This document shows positions 1-6,126 of a stretch of DNA of 8,160 nucleotides, piece after piece; within the stretch, counting starts at the first letter, position 1; the number at the start of each line of letters is the position of its first letter. The DNA lies in NCBI GenBank assembly GCA_028865155.1, contig JAGWKW010000053.1:1-8160 (forward strand). The letters run 5' to 3'. The DNA comes from Alphaproteobacteria bacterium. Lineage in GTDB: Bacteria; Pseudomonadota; Alphaproteobacteria; UBA9219. The position numbers and the translations under genes were made by a program. A model generated the notes under the pieces. The model worked only from the letters and a program-made list of their open reading frames with translations, made no database searches and was not told the origin of the DNA.

Positions 1-44
1 AGGATGAGGTGCATCCATTCGGTCGAAAGGGTTATCAGTATAAG

Positions 45-1085
45 ATGCGTATCCTCCACATCATGGCGAGCGAAGCCAAAGGCGGCGCCGAAACCTACTC
101 GACCGACGTGATGCTGAGCCTGCGCCGCGAAGGCATCGATCAATGCATCGTGATGAGCGCCGGCGCCCCGCGTTACGCGGAAATGGAACGCGCAGGGCTT
201 CGCCTGGCGCCGAAAATCCTGTCCTGCCCGTTCCGCCCATGGCAGAAATGGAAGTTGCGCCGCCTGATCGCACGCGAAAAACCTGACATCATCCATTGCT
301 GGATGCGCCGCGCGGCGAGCCTCGTCCCGGACGGCATCAAAAAAGAAATTCCCGTCATCGGCTGGTTCGGCGGCTATTACGATCCGTCGAAATTCGCATC
401 CTGCGAGCATTTCGTCGGCGTGACGCGCGACATCGCCGCCCATATGGTCAAGAACGGCGTGCCTTCCGCGCGCGCGCATTTCATCCCGACCTTCCCGGAC
501 GTCGCGCCAATGCCGCCCGTCGACCGTGCGACCTTAGCCACTCCGCGCGAAGCCAAAGTCCTGCTCACATTATCCCGCCTGCATCCGAAAAAAGGCCTCG
601 ACACATTTTTGCAGGCGCTGGCGCAGCTTCCCGACTGCATCGCCTGGCTCGCGGGCGACGGGCCGTTGCGGCGCGAACTCGAAATGCTCGCGCAAAAACT
701 CGGCATCCTCGACCGTGTTCGTTTCTTGGGCTGGCGCACCGACCGCGCCGCGCTTTTGCGCGCCGCCGACATCTGCGTCCTGCCTTCGCGTTACGAACCG
801 TTCGGCACCGTCATTCTCGAAGCCTGGGCGGCAGGCACTCCATTGGTCGCCTGCAAAAGCGCAGGGCCAGCGGCGCATGTCGAAGACGGCGTGACGGGCC
901 TGCTCGCGCCGATCGACGACGTTCCGGCCCTCACTTCCGCGCTACGCCGTACGCTCGACGACGAAGAACTGCGCCGCCGCATGATTGCGCAAGGCTATGC
1001 CGCCTATATCAAGGATTACACGCGCGAAGCGGTGACCCGGCAATGGACCGCGTTCTACAAATCGCTCCTGCCGCGCTCATTGTAA
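45..1085 (+). CDS. GT4-family glycosyltransferase (GT-B fold)
   Basis: A 346-aa protein that reads as a complete GT-B retaining glycosyltransferase. The N-terminal Rossmann half starts MRILHIMASEAKGGAETY, with the Gly-Gly loop near residues 13-14 typical of GT4 enzymes. The C-terminal nucleotide-sugar-binding half (about 170-330) carries a GDGPLRRELE segment (204-213) and the EX7E motif with E251 and E259 in EPFGTVILE. From family knowledge it transfers a sugar from an NDP-sugar to a lipid or glycan acceptor at the cytoplasmic membrane face, for example in LPS or capsule synthesis. Donor and acceptor cannot be read from sequence. I chose ATG45 because homology starts there. An in-frame GTG at 9 would add 12 non-homologous residues, and the only purine-rich site (AAAGGG, about 26-30) is rather far from ATG45. 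No signal peptide or TM segment is visible. The 3' end overlaps the convergent pilin gene by 9 bp. Confidence 0.88.
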   Translation: MRILHIMASEAKGGAETYSTDVMLSLRREGIDQCIVMSAGAPRYAEMERAGLRLAPKILSCPFRPWQKWKLRRLIAREKPDIIHCWMRRAASLVPDGIKKEIPVIGWFGGYYDPSKFASCEHFVGVTRDIAAHMVKNGVPSARAHFIPTFPDVAPMPPVDRATLATPREAKVLLTLSRLHPKKGLDTFLQALAQLPDCIAWLAGDGPLRRELEMLAQKLGILDRVRFLGWRTDRAALLRAADICVLPSRYEPFGTVILEAWAAGTPLVACKSAGPAAHVEDGVTGLLAPIDDVPALTSALRRTLDDEELRRRMIAQGYAAYIKDYTREAVTRQWTAFYKSLLPRSL

Positions 1086-1664
1086 GGAATAATCGAACTC
1101 GACCGAGTTGTTGCCGCCGCTATAGCTGTTGCGGCCGCACAAAGTCGCGGCCACGGACGCGTTCATGACCGCCCATCCGACAGTGGCCGAAGGCGACTGG
1201 CTGTAAGCGGCGCGGTCGGTCCAGACCTTGGTTGGGCAGCCCGAATGGCCGGCCTCGCAGGCCGTTCCTTCGAGCAGCACTTTCAGGCAGCCGCCATAGC
1301 TGACATCGTAAAACGAAACGCGAAAGACCGTCGGGCTTTCCTCATAGACGTCGAGCGCACCCGCCCACGGATTGATGGCCTTGGTCGTCGGCGATGACGG
1401 ATCGAGAAAAGCGGAAGGGATCGCCTGCGACGAAATCATGCTGGATGTGATATTGCCGGTGATCGAAAAAGTCCGCCCTTCCATGATCGCGAAGATATTC
1501 TGCGCCACCGTCTGTAATTCCTCGACCGCCGTATTTTGTTTCTGCGCCTCGGTCGCGCGCGACGCGGCGGTCCAGACCGCGGCAATGATTGCGCCCATGA
1601 CGCCCAGCACGATGGCAAGCTCGATCAGCGTGAAACCGCGTGTGCGTCCGTTCCGGTGCGGCAT
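1077..1664 (-). CDS. type IV pilin-like protein with prepilin leader
   Basis: A 195-aa protein with a class III prepilin signal. The short basic leader MPHRNGRTRG is followed by the processing site G10|F11, then FTLIELAIVLGVMG with the conserved Glu at mature position +5 (E15) and a hydrophobic helix to about residue 33. A prepilin peptidase would cleave after G10 and methylate F11. The middle (about 45-110, including the INPWAGALDVY stretch) resembles PilS-type pilins of the R64 thin-pilus class, a tentative assignment. The globular part has four cysteines (C126, C136, C143, C176), enough for two disulfides. The ATG at 1664 is preceded by an AGGAAA ribosome-binding site. No other pilus or type II secretion gene lies in this window, so it looks like an orphan pilin or pseudopilin that depends on machinery encoded elsewhere. 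It sits between two glycosyltransferases, convergent with one and divergent from the other. Confidence 0.85.
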   Translation of the reverse strand: MPHRNGRTRGFTLIELAIVLGVMGAIIAAVWTAASRATEAQKQNTAVEELQTVAQNIFAIMEGRTFSITGNITSSMISSQAIPSAFLDPSSPTTKAINPWAGALDVYEESPTVFRVSFYDVSYGGCLKVLLEGTACEAGHSGCPTKVWTDRAAYSQSPSATVGWAVMNASVAATLCGRNSYSGGNNSVEFDYSLQ

Positions 1665-1757
1665 GGTGTTTCCTGGGGTTTATCTATTATGCTTGCGAAG
1701 CTAGCATCAAAACCCTAACAAGGCTTTAACCTTTTCCCGCCGCCGGGGTCACGCCGC
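1665..1757. promoter_or_regulatory. divergent intergenic region, candidate promoters
   Basis: This 93-bp gap separates the divergent pilin (-) and glycosyltransferase (+) genes, so promoters for both should lie here. On the minus strand a CATAAT box (complement of 1686-1691) matches the sigma-70 -10 consensus at five of six positions. It lies about 22 bp from the pilin start, but its -35 is poor. On the plus strand TTGCGA (1693-1698) is 17 bp from TAACAA (1716-1721), a weak match. The segment is more AT-rich than its flanks. These are eye-matched boxes only. Confidence 0.25.
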
Positions 1758-2927
1758 TTGAAAATACTGATCATTTCCGACGCCTGGGTGCCGCAAATCA
1801 ACGGCGTGGTGCGCACGCTCGAAATGACGGCGCGCGAACTCGAAGCCATGGGCCACGACATCCGTGTCACCGGCCCCGACTCTTCGCGTTTCTTCACCGT
1901 CGCCGCGCCCTTCTATCCCGAAATCAGGCTGGAATTTTTCGCCAATGCGCGACTCGACGAAATCTTCCGCGACTGGCAGCCGGACTTCATCCATATCGCG
2001 ACCGAAGGGCCGCTCGGCTGGGCAGCGCGCCGTTTATGTTTGCGTCAGGGCAAGCCCTTCACGACTTCCTACCATACCCGGTTTCCCGAATATCTCGCTG
2101 CGCGCGTTCCGCGCGCCATCGCCCGCGCCGTGCGCGTCTTGTCCTATGCCATTCTGCGCCGTTTCCACGCGCCCGCTGGCGCTGTCATGGTCGCAACCGC
2201 GTCGGTCGAACGCGACCTCAAAGCCCGCCGCTTCCGCCGCCTCGTCCATTGGTCGCGCGGCGTCGATACGGCCCTGTTCAAGCCCGGCGCGAAAGACGCC
2301 GCGTATCAAAATCTGCCGCGCCCAATCCTGCTTTATGTCGGGCGCGTCGCGGTCGAAAAAAACCTGCGCGCCTTTCTCGACCTCGACACATCGGGCAGCC
2401 TTATCGTCGTCGGCGACGGGCCCGACCGCGACGCGCTCAAGCGCAGCCGCCCGCACGCGCATTTCCCCGGCGCGAAAAAAGGCGAAGACCTCGCCCGCGC
2501 CTACGCCGCCGCCGACCTATTCGTATTTCCGTCGCGCACCGACACGTTCGGCCTCGTCCTGCTTGAAGCGGCGGCGTCAGGCCTGCGCATCGCGGCCTTT
2601 CCCGCGCCGGGGCCGTCGGATATTTTCGCCGACCCTTCTTGCACAAACTTCGCCGTGCTGAACGAAAATCTCCAGCAAGCCGTCGATGCGGCCCTGAAGC
2701 TTCCCGCGACGCCGGACGTCCCGCGCGCTTTTGCAGAAAAATTCTCGTGGAAAGCCTGCGCGCAGCAGTTCTTTGCCCACCTTCAAGCGCCGTCGCCCGT
2801 GGCACGGCGGCGGCTCAGGCGCTGGCGCAACAGGATCGGAAGCGGGTTATTGCCCTTGCCGGATGCCGAAGGGGAAGGCTATAGAAAAGAAGAAACAGGC
2901 GGGAAACGGAACGACAATGACGCATAA
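1758..2927 (+). CDS. GT-B glycosyltransferase, alpha-mannosyltransferase/SqdX-like
   Basis: A 389-aa GT4-type enzyme. The N-terminus KILIISDAWVPQINGVVRTL with the PQINGV loop (12-17), the SYHTRFPEY segment (104-112), SRGVDTALF (166-174), LLYVGRVAVEKNL (191-203) and SRTDTFGLVLLE (259-270) are hallmarks of the family that includes GDP-mannose-dependent alpha-mannosyltransferases (MgtA/PimB-like) and sulfoquinovosyltransferase SqdX. As usual in that family, the EX7E motif begins with Asp (D262, E270). The likely acceptor is a membrane lipid, but donor and product are inferred only. The start is TTG at 1758: the conserved Rossmann strand begins there, no in-frame ATG or GTG was seen in the bases just upstream, and GGGG at 1745-1748 could serve as a weak SD. 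The last 45 or so residues are basic, low in complexity and probably beyond the catalytic fold. The gene overlaps pheA by 11 bp. Confidence 0.88.
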   Translation: MKILIISDAWVPQINGVVRTLEMTARELEAMGHDIRVTGPDSSRFFTVAAPFYPEIRLEFFANARLDEIFRDWQPDFIHIATEGPLGWAARRLCLRQGKPFTTSYHTRFPEYLAARVPRAIARAVRVLSYAILRRFHAPAGAVMVATASVERDLKARRFRRLVHWSRGVDTALFKPGAKDAAYQNLPRPILLYVGRVAVEKNLRAFLDLDTSGSLIVVGDGPDRDALKRSRPHAHFPGAKKGEDLARAYAAADLFVFPSRTDTFGLVLLEAAASGLRIAAFPAPGPSDIFADPSCTNFAVLNENLQQAVDAALKLPATPDVPRAFAEKFSWKACAQQFFAHLQAPSPVARRRLRRWRNRIGSGLLPLPDAEGEGYRKEETGGKRNDNDA

Positions 2928-3750
2928 AATCGCATTTCAGGGCGCGCCGGGCGCGAATTCGGACATGGCATGCCGCGCGGTTTACAAAGACTGCGAAACC
3001 CTGCCCTGCTTTTCGTTCGAAGACGCCTTTGCCGCCGTGCGCGAAAGCCGCGCCGATCTGGCGATGATCCCGGTCGAAAATTCGGTCGCGGGCCGCGTCG
3101 CCGATGTGCATCATCTGCTGCCCGAAGGCGGGCTTACCATCATCGGGGAACATTACCAGCCGATCCGCCATCATCTGCTCGCCGTTCCGGGCGCGCGGAT
3201 CGAAGACATCACAAGCGTCGAAAGCCATGTTCAAGCGCTGGCGCAATGCCGCAAATGGCTGCGGAAACGCAATATCAAGCCGGTGATCCATGCCGATACG
3301 GCAGGCGCGGCGGAGGAAGTGAGCAAACGCGGCGACAAATCCGTGGCCGCAATCGCATCGGAACTGGCGGGGAAAATCTATGGCCTCGAAAGCCTCGCTG
3401 CGGACATCGCCGACGGAGCCGACAACACGACGCGCTTTCTCATCCTGTCGAAAACACCGGCAACGCTTACGCCCGACACGCCCTGTGTCACGACGCTCGT
3501 CTTCCGCGTGCGCTCGGTTCCGGCCGCGCTTTACAAGGCGCTGGGCGGCTTCGCGACCAACGGCGTCAATATCACCAAGCTCGAAAGCTATCTGGTCGAC
3601 GGTTCCTTCACGGCGGCGCAATTCTATGTCGATGTCGAAGGACGGCCCGAACAGACGCCGATGCGCCTCGCGCTCGAAGAGCTGGCTTTCTTCGCGCACG
3701 AAGTCAAAATCCTCGGCACCTATCCGGCCAATTCGTTCCGCAACGCTTAA
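2917..3750 (+). CDS. pheA: prephenate dehydratase with ACT domain
   Basis: A 277-aa monofunctional prephenate dehydratase, which converts prephenate to phenylpyruvate in cytosolic phenylalanine synthesis. The catalytic PDT domain (about 3-178) shows the FQGAPGANS start, IPVENS (51-56), ESHVQALAQC (102-111) and the diagnostic DNTTRF (169-174), whose Thr and Arg are needed for catalysis. The C-terminal ACT domain (about 190-270) contains AALYKALGGFATNGVNITKLESYL, the counterpart of the GALV and ESRP phenylalanine-binding motifs, so feedback inhibition by phenylalanine is expected. No chorismate mutase domain is present. ATG2917 is chosen because homology begins there and ACGGAA precedes it at suitable spacing. 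An in-frame ATG at 2863 would add a Lys-rich extension. The 11-bp overlap with the upstream glycosyltransferase implies cotranscription and possible translational coupling. Confidence 0.96.
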   Translation: MTHKIAFQGAPGANSDMACRAVYKDCETLPCFSFEDAFAAVRESRADLAMIPVENSVAGRVADVHHLLPEGGLTIIGEHYQPIRHHLLAVPGARIEDITSVESHVQALAQCRKWLRKRNIKPVIHADTAGAAEEVSKRGDKSVAAIASELAGKIYGLESLAADIADGADNTTRFLILSKTPATLTPDTPCVTTLVFRVRSVPAALYKALGGFATNGVNITKLESYLVDGSFTAAQFYVDVEGRPEQTPMRLALEELAFFAHEVKILGTYPANSFRNA

Positions 3751-3779
3751 GAATCCTACTTCGTCGCCACCAATAAATT

Positions 3780-3878
3780 GTCATTCCGGGGCGGTTTTCC
3801 GTCAGAAAAACCGAGCCCGGAATCCAGCGCACCGCACCGGAAGAACTACCAGAAGATATGTTCCCGGAAAAAGAAATC
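3780..3878 (-). repeat. REP-like palindromic repeat, copy 1
   Basis: This is the first of two direct copies of an element of about 96-99 bp; the second is at 5413-5508. The core is a long hairpin. The outer arms ATTCCGGG (3783-3790) and CCCGGAAT (3816-3823) pair perfectly. The inner arms GGTTTTCC (3793-3800) and GAAAAACC (3805-3812) pair with one mismatch around a GTCA loop. Similarity to copy 2 continues past the hairpin through the shared CAGAAGATAT and A-rich tail, ending next to the stop codon of the adhesin gene. It lies between the convergent pheA and adhesin genes, where the hairpin could slow or end transcription from both sides, although no U-tract follows it. Such GC-rich palindromes occur in many copies in alphaproteobacterial intergenic regions. 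Confidence 0.8.
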
Positions 3879-4760
3879 CTAAACCGCACCTGTAATCATT
3901 TTAATCCACGCGCGGTTCAAATTCGTCGGCACGGTATAACTGCCTGCGCCGACCGCAACCTCTTCCGTGCTGCCGTCATCGAACGTGTAAATCAAATGCC
4001 CGATCCCGGCGGGAATGGTGAAAGAAAGCGCGTCCGCCGCGCGTGATGCGGATGCAGATGTGGCGGGAATATAAGACGTCGCCACAGCGCCCGTTTCCGC
4101 CTGAACCCCGAAAATATCGATTTTGCCCTGACAGGTCGCGTCATTCGCACCCGTCGCATCGAGCGCGCCGATCAAAAGCGAAAGCGAAATCCCCGATGTG
4201 GCAACAAGATCGCCGGACAGCGAAAGCCGCGCCCACGAAGACGACAAGGCAAAACGCCCAGAAATCCCGGTATTCCACGCGCTTTGATTGTTCGTCGTAA
4301 GCCGCGTGTCGGCAGCCGCGCCGCTCGCGCTCTGCCGCACCCAGGCCGACATGGTTCCCGTCGTTCCCGCCGTCCATCCGGCGACATTCTGCCGGATAAA
4401 AGCGGACGAACTTGTGCCCGAACCTATCGTCACGCCCATGCCGTCGCCGGTTCCGTCCGGCGACGTCACATTTGCGCCCTTGCTGGCCGCGATCCAGCCG
4501 GCGTTGGAGAAATTTTGCGAATATAAAACAAGATTGGTCGCTGCCGGTTCGATCAGAATGCCACGCGATGCCAATGTAATTGGATCATGGTCGAAACGCG
4601 CCGTGCCGTTTGCCGCGATTTGCAGAACACCGGACGCGTCGAAATAACTGGCCTGCGACGCGCGTGCGAAACTTGCGCCAGCAGGCAATACGTCCCCGGT
4701 GAAATCGAGCGCGAACCCGCCCGCCGCACGCTTGCGTAACAGCAACAGATCCATCGTCAT
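3879..4760 (-). CDS. phage carbohydrate-binding/adhesin-type tail protein
   Basis: A 293-aa protein resembling a recurrent prophage family of surface-binding modules. FARASQASYFDASGVLQ (31-47), ARFDHDPIT (54-62), RGILIEPAATNLVLYSQNF (66-84) and the late IFGVQAETGAVATSYIPA (216-233) followed by SRAADALSF (239-247) match the pattern seen in LamG-like or carbohydrate-binding phage tail and receptor-binding proteins. The C-terminus (248-293, GIGHLIYTFDDGSTEEVAVGAGSYTVP) forms a separate small module. The composition is rich in Ala, Ser, Thr and Gly, as in beta-sandwich fibres, and there is no signal peptide. The probable role is binding host surface glycans as part of the virion or particle. The ATG at 4760 overlaps the previous stop as ATGA. 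A second ATG at 4754 is possible. It is the last gene of the minus-strand unit. Confidence 0.8.
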   Translation of the reverse strand: MTMDLLLLRKRAAGGFALDFTGDVLPAGASFARASQASYFDASGVLQIAANGTARFDHDPITLASRGILIEPAATNLVLYSQNFSNAGWIAASKGANVTSPDGTGDGMGVTIGSGTSSSAFIRQNVAGWTAGTTGTMSAWVRQSASGAAADTRLTTNNQSAWNTGISGRFALSSSWARLSLSGDLVATSGISLSLLIGALDATGANDATCQGKIDIFGVQAETGAVATSYIPATSASASRAADALSFTIPAGIGHLIYTFDDGSTEEVAVGAGSYTVPTNLNRAWIKMITGAV

Positions 4761-5104
4761 ACGTCGCGCAGCACGAGCGTGATGTCGCGGGCCGCCGCCT
4801 CGGCCGCGTTTGACACCAGTTTCACATAAGGCAGCGCGGCATACAAAACCGGGTCGAGCGCGATATAACGCGAAGGCGCTGCCGCAATCGAAACTTGCGC
4901 CCCGGTGATGTCGTAAAGCGGCGCGAAATTCACCCCGTCCGCCGAAGCCAGAATCGTCAACGCCGTCCCGGTCAGCGCGGCGGGCGTAATCATGCCGAAC
5001 AAACGCAACCCGCCGAGGCTGCATGTCCCGGACGTCGTCGCACTAGAAGCAATCGTCGCCGTGACGGTGTCGAGCGCATTGGAAACCGTATCCTTGATTG
5101 TCAT
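4757..5104 (-). CDS. small phage structural protein, unknown function
   Basis: A 115-aa protein of a type often found next to tail-fibre genes in alphaproteobacterial prophages. LGGLRLFGMITPAALTGTALTILASADGVNFAPLYDITGAQV (30-71) is followed by AAPSRYIALDPVLYAALPYVKLVS (75-98) and an RDITLVLR end (106-113). The alternation of short beta strands and the ADGVNF phrase suggest a single beta-sandwich of discoidin or carbohydrate-binding type, but no precise family is claimed. No TM segment or signal peptide is visible. The start is well supported: GGAGAGGAAAT sits immediately upstream of the ATG at 5104, one of the best ribosome-binding sites in the window. The stop overlaps the start of the 293-aa adhesin as ATGA, so the two are probably translated together and may be partners in one structure. 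Confidence 0.75.
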   Translation of the reverse strand: MTIKDTVSNALDTVTATIASSATTSGTCSLGGLRLFGMITPAALTGTALTILASADGVNFAPLYDITGAQVSIAAAPSRYIALDPVLYAALPYVKLVSNAAEAAARDITLVLRDV

Positions 5105-5120
5105 ATTTCCTCTCCGGTTT

Positions 5121-5417
5121 TCATGAATGGCAGGTTTCCGCTTGCGCGCGAAGCGCGGCCTCGTATCCCTTGCGTTGATCGATTTCCGTCAAAGCGGCGC
5201 GGGTTTTGGCGAACACGTCGTCCGCCGCCCCGACATGCGATAACGCGAAATCCGGCGCGCGCGGCGCATCCGCTTTGCACGGCACGGCAACGGGAATGTC
5301 GACCTCGACCGGTTTCAAAACCGGCGCAGACGCGGCGCATCCGGCAAGCAGGCAATCAATCAGCAAAAAACACAAGAACCTGTTTACAATTTTTTGAAGC
5401 GCCCCAACCGCCGTCAT
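5121..5417 (-). CDS. small phage lipoprotein, Rz1-like spanin candidate
   Basis: A 98-aa lipoprotein. The n-region MTAVGALQKIVNR is followed by a hydrophobic stretch FLCFLLIDCLLAGC with a lipobox LLAGC, predicting lipidation at C27. The +2 residue is Ala, which favours outer-membrane sorting. The mature part has a proline-spaced segment (PVLKPVEVDIPVAVPC, 32-47) and a C-terminal helix with QRKGYEAAL (81-89) and C96, a layout recalled from small lipoproteins in phage lysis regions. Its position after an Rz-like gene suggests the outer-membrane half of a spanin pair, which fuses inner and outer membranes at the end of lysis. It is separate from the Rz-like gene, not nested in it. The ATG at 5417 lies inside the REP-like repeat. 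A TTG at 5375 would leave a 12-residue signal before the Cys, so it seems less likely. Confidence 0.68.
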   Translation of the reverse strand: MTAVGALQKIVNRFLCFLLIDCLLAGCAASAPVLKPVEVDIPVAVPCKADAPRAPDFALSHVGAADDVFAKTRAALTEIDQRKGYEAALRAQAETCHS

Positions 5418-5508
5418 TCCGGGGCGGTTTTCCGTCAGGAAAACCGAACCCGGAATCCAGCGCGCCGCGCCAAAAGAAATGACAGAAGATATTTTCCTGC
5501 AAAAAATC
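5413..5508 (-). repeat. REP-like palindromic repeat, copy 2
   Basis: Second copy of the element at 3780-3878, in the same orientation. The hairpin is perfect here: ATTCCGGG (5416-5423) pairs with CCCGGAAT (5449-5456), and GGTTTTCC (5426-5433) pairs with GGAAAACC (5438-5445) around a GTCA loop. The shared tail continues through CAGAAGATAT to an A-rich end at about 5508, eight bases from the stop codon of the Rz-like gene. On the minus-strand transcript the hairpin falls between the Rz-like and lipoprotein genes, and its distal edge carries the ATG used by the lipoprotein. Confidence 0.82.
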
Positions 5509-5515
5509 GTGCGTC

Positions 5516-5893
5516 TCATTTTATGCCTGCCAGATAATCATCGAACAATTTATCGGCCGCTTTGCACGCGTCGCCTTTTTCCTGCCATGCCGCGATTTCA
5601 CGCGCCCGCTTTTCGTAAAAAATTTTCGCCTTCCGTGCCGCCGCTTCGCGCACCTGCGCCTGCTTGCTCTGCGCAACAGATGCTTGTTCCATCTGCGCCA
5701 CGGCGGCATTCTGCCGCACGACCTTGTCCGCGAAATCGCCATTGGCAAGGCGGCATATCCCGTCGTCGGCCTGCGCCTGCGCAAGTTCCATCTTCACATG
5801 CGCATTGACAAGCAGAAGCCAAACAACCGCACCGCCCGTAATCAGCAACAACGCCGCCGTAACGCCGAAAATGATTTTATTGAGGAGCGTCAT
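5516..5893 (-). CDS. Rz-like inner-membrane spanin candidate
   Basis: A 125-aa protein with one N-terminal TM helix (about 7-29, IIFGVTAALLLITGGAVVWLLLV) and no cleavable signal. A long periplasmic charged and Ala/Gln-rich helix follows (about 33-105), probably a coiled coil, and then the C-terminal DACKAADKLFDDYLAG motif (108-123). This architecture and the C-terminal motif are those of Rz/LysB-type i-spanins, which act with an outer-membrane lipoprotein in the final step of lysis. C47 and C110 could form disulfides. The ATG at 5893 is chosen because GGAAGGTGG lies just upstream and the TM helix follows directly. A longer reading frame upstream adds only Arg-rich residues. The start overlaps the preceding holin-like gene by 17 bp. 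Rz identity comes from layout and context. Confidence 0.75.
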   Translation of the reverse strand: MTLLNKIIFGVTAALLLITGGAVVWLLLVNAHVKMELAQAQADDGICRLANGDFADKVVRQNAAVAQMEQASVAQSKQAQVREAAARKAKIFYEKRAREIAAWQEKGDACKAADKLFDDYLAGIK

Positions 5894-6125
5894 CGCCACC
5901 TTCCGCTTTTCTCTGCAACCCCTGCCCCCACGACGCTGCGCCGCCGCCCGCAAGCAACGCGCCCAGCCCCTGCCCGTAAGATTCGGGATCGAACACCCGC
6001 TTCAGCACAACCGTGTGATAAACCGCGAGCGCGACGAACGCGGCGACGCCAAGGCACAGCAGAACCAGATGCGCCTCGACCCGCCTGTCGCTGCTGTCGA
6101 CAAGCCGCGCCCAAAAATCCTTCAT
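5877..6125 (-). CDS. 82-aa holin-like membrane protein
   Basis: A small membrane protein with a clear TM helix at about 19-41 (HLVLLCLGVAAFVALAVYHTVVL). A Gly/Ala-rich second hydrophobic stretch follows at about 50-66 (YGQGLGALLAGGGAASW) with a charged tail RKAEGGDDAPQ. The FDPESYGQGLGALLAGGGAA segment resembles small proteins in phage lysis cassettes of other Proteobacteria that are often annotated as hypothetical or putative holins. Size, topology and position between an endolysin block and an Rz-like gene fit a holin, antiholin or lysis accessory protein. Without an endolysin signal peptide some holin-type pore is needed, and this is one of two candidates. It starts one base after the upstream stop and overlaps the Rz-like gene by 17 bp. 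The function is inferred. Confidence 0.7.
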   Translation of the reverse strand: MKDFWARLVDSSDRRVEAHLVLLCLGVAAFVALAVYHTVVLKRVFDPESYGQGLGALLAGGGAASWGQGLQRKAEGGDDAPQ

Positions 6126-6126
6126 C

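Noticed and set aside
1..44. Possible short overlapping gene or upstream gene end at the left edge (ATG at 4, TGA at 5-7, GTG at 9)
   Set aside because: There is too little sequence to judge. The ATG4 frame soon becomes a shadow of the glycosyltransferase.
296..1168. Long Arg/Pro-rich open frame on the plus strand overlapping the first glycosyltransferase
   Set aside because: It is a GC-rich alternative-frame shadow of a gene with clear GT4 motifs. Its composition is Arg/His/Ala-rich and no domain is visible.
2815..3699. 294-residue minus-strand frame opposite pheA
   Set aside because: It is an antisense shadow. The plus strand encodes an unambiguous prephenate dehydratase with every key motif.
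3780..3823. Rho-independent terminator between pheA and the adhesin gene
   Set aside because: The hairpin is strong but no T-tract follows on either strand. A second copy with the same structure lies inside the phage unit, so a repeat is the better call.
4761..5024. N-terminal extension of the 293-aa adhesin
   Set aside because: The extra 88 residues are Arg/Ala-rich and overlap the 115-aa gene in another frame. The ATGA junction at 4757-4760 gives a far better start.
5418..5519. N-terminal extension of the lipoprotein through the REP-like repeat
   Set aside because: The added residues are simply translated repeat, and they would put 34 more residues in front of a normal lipoprotein signal.
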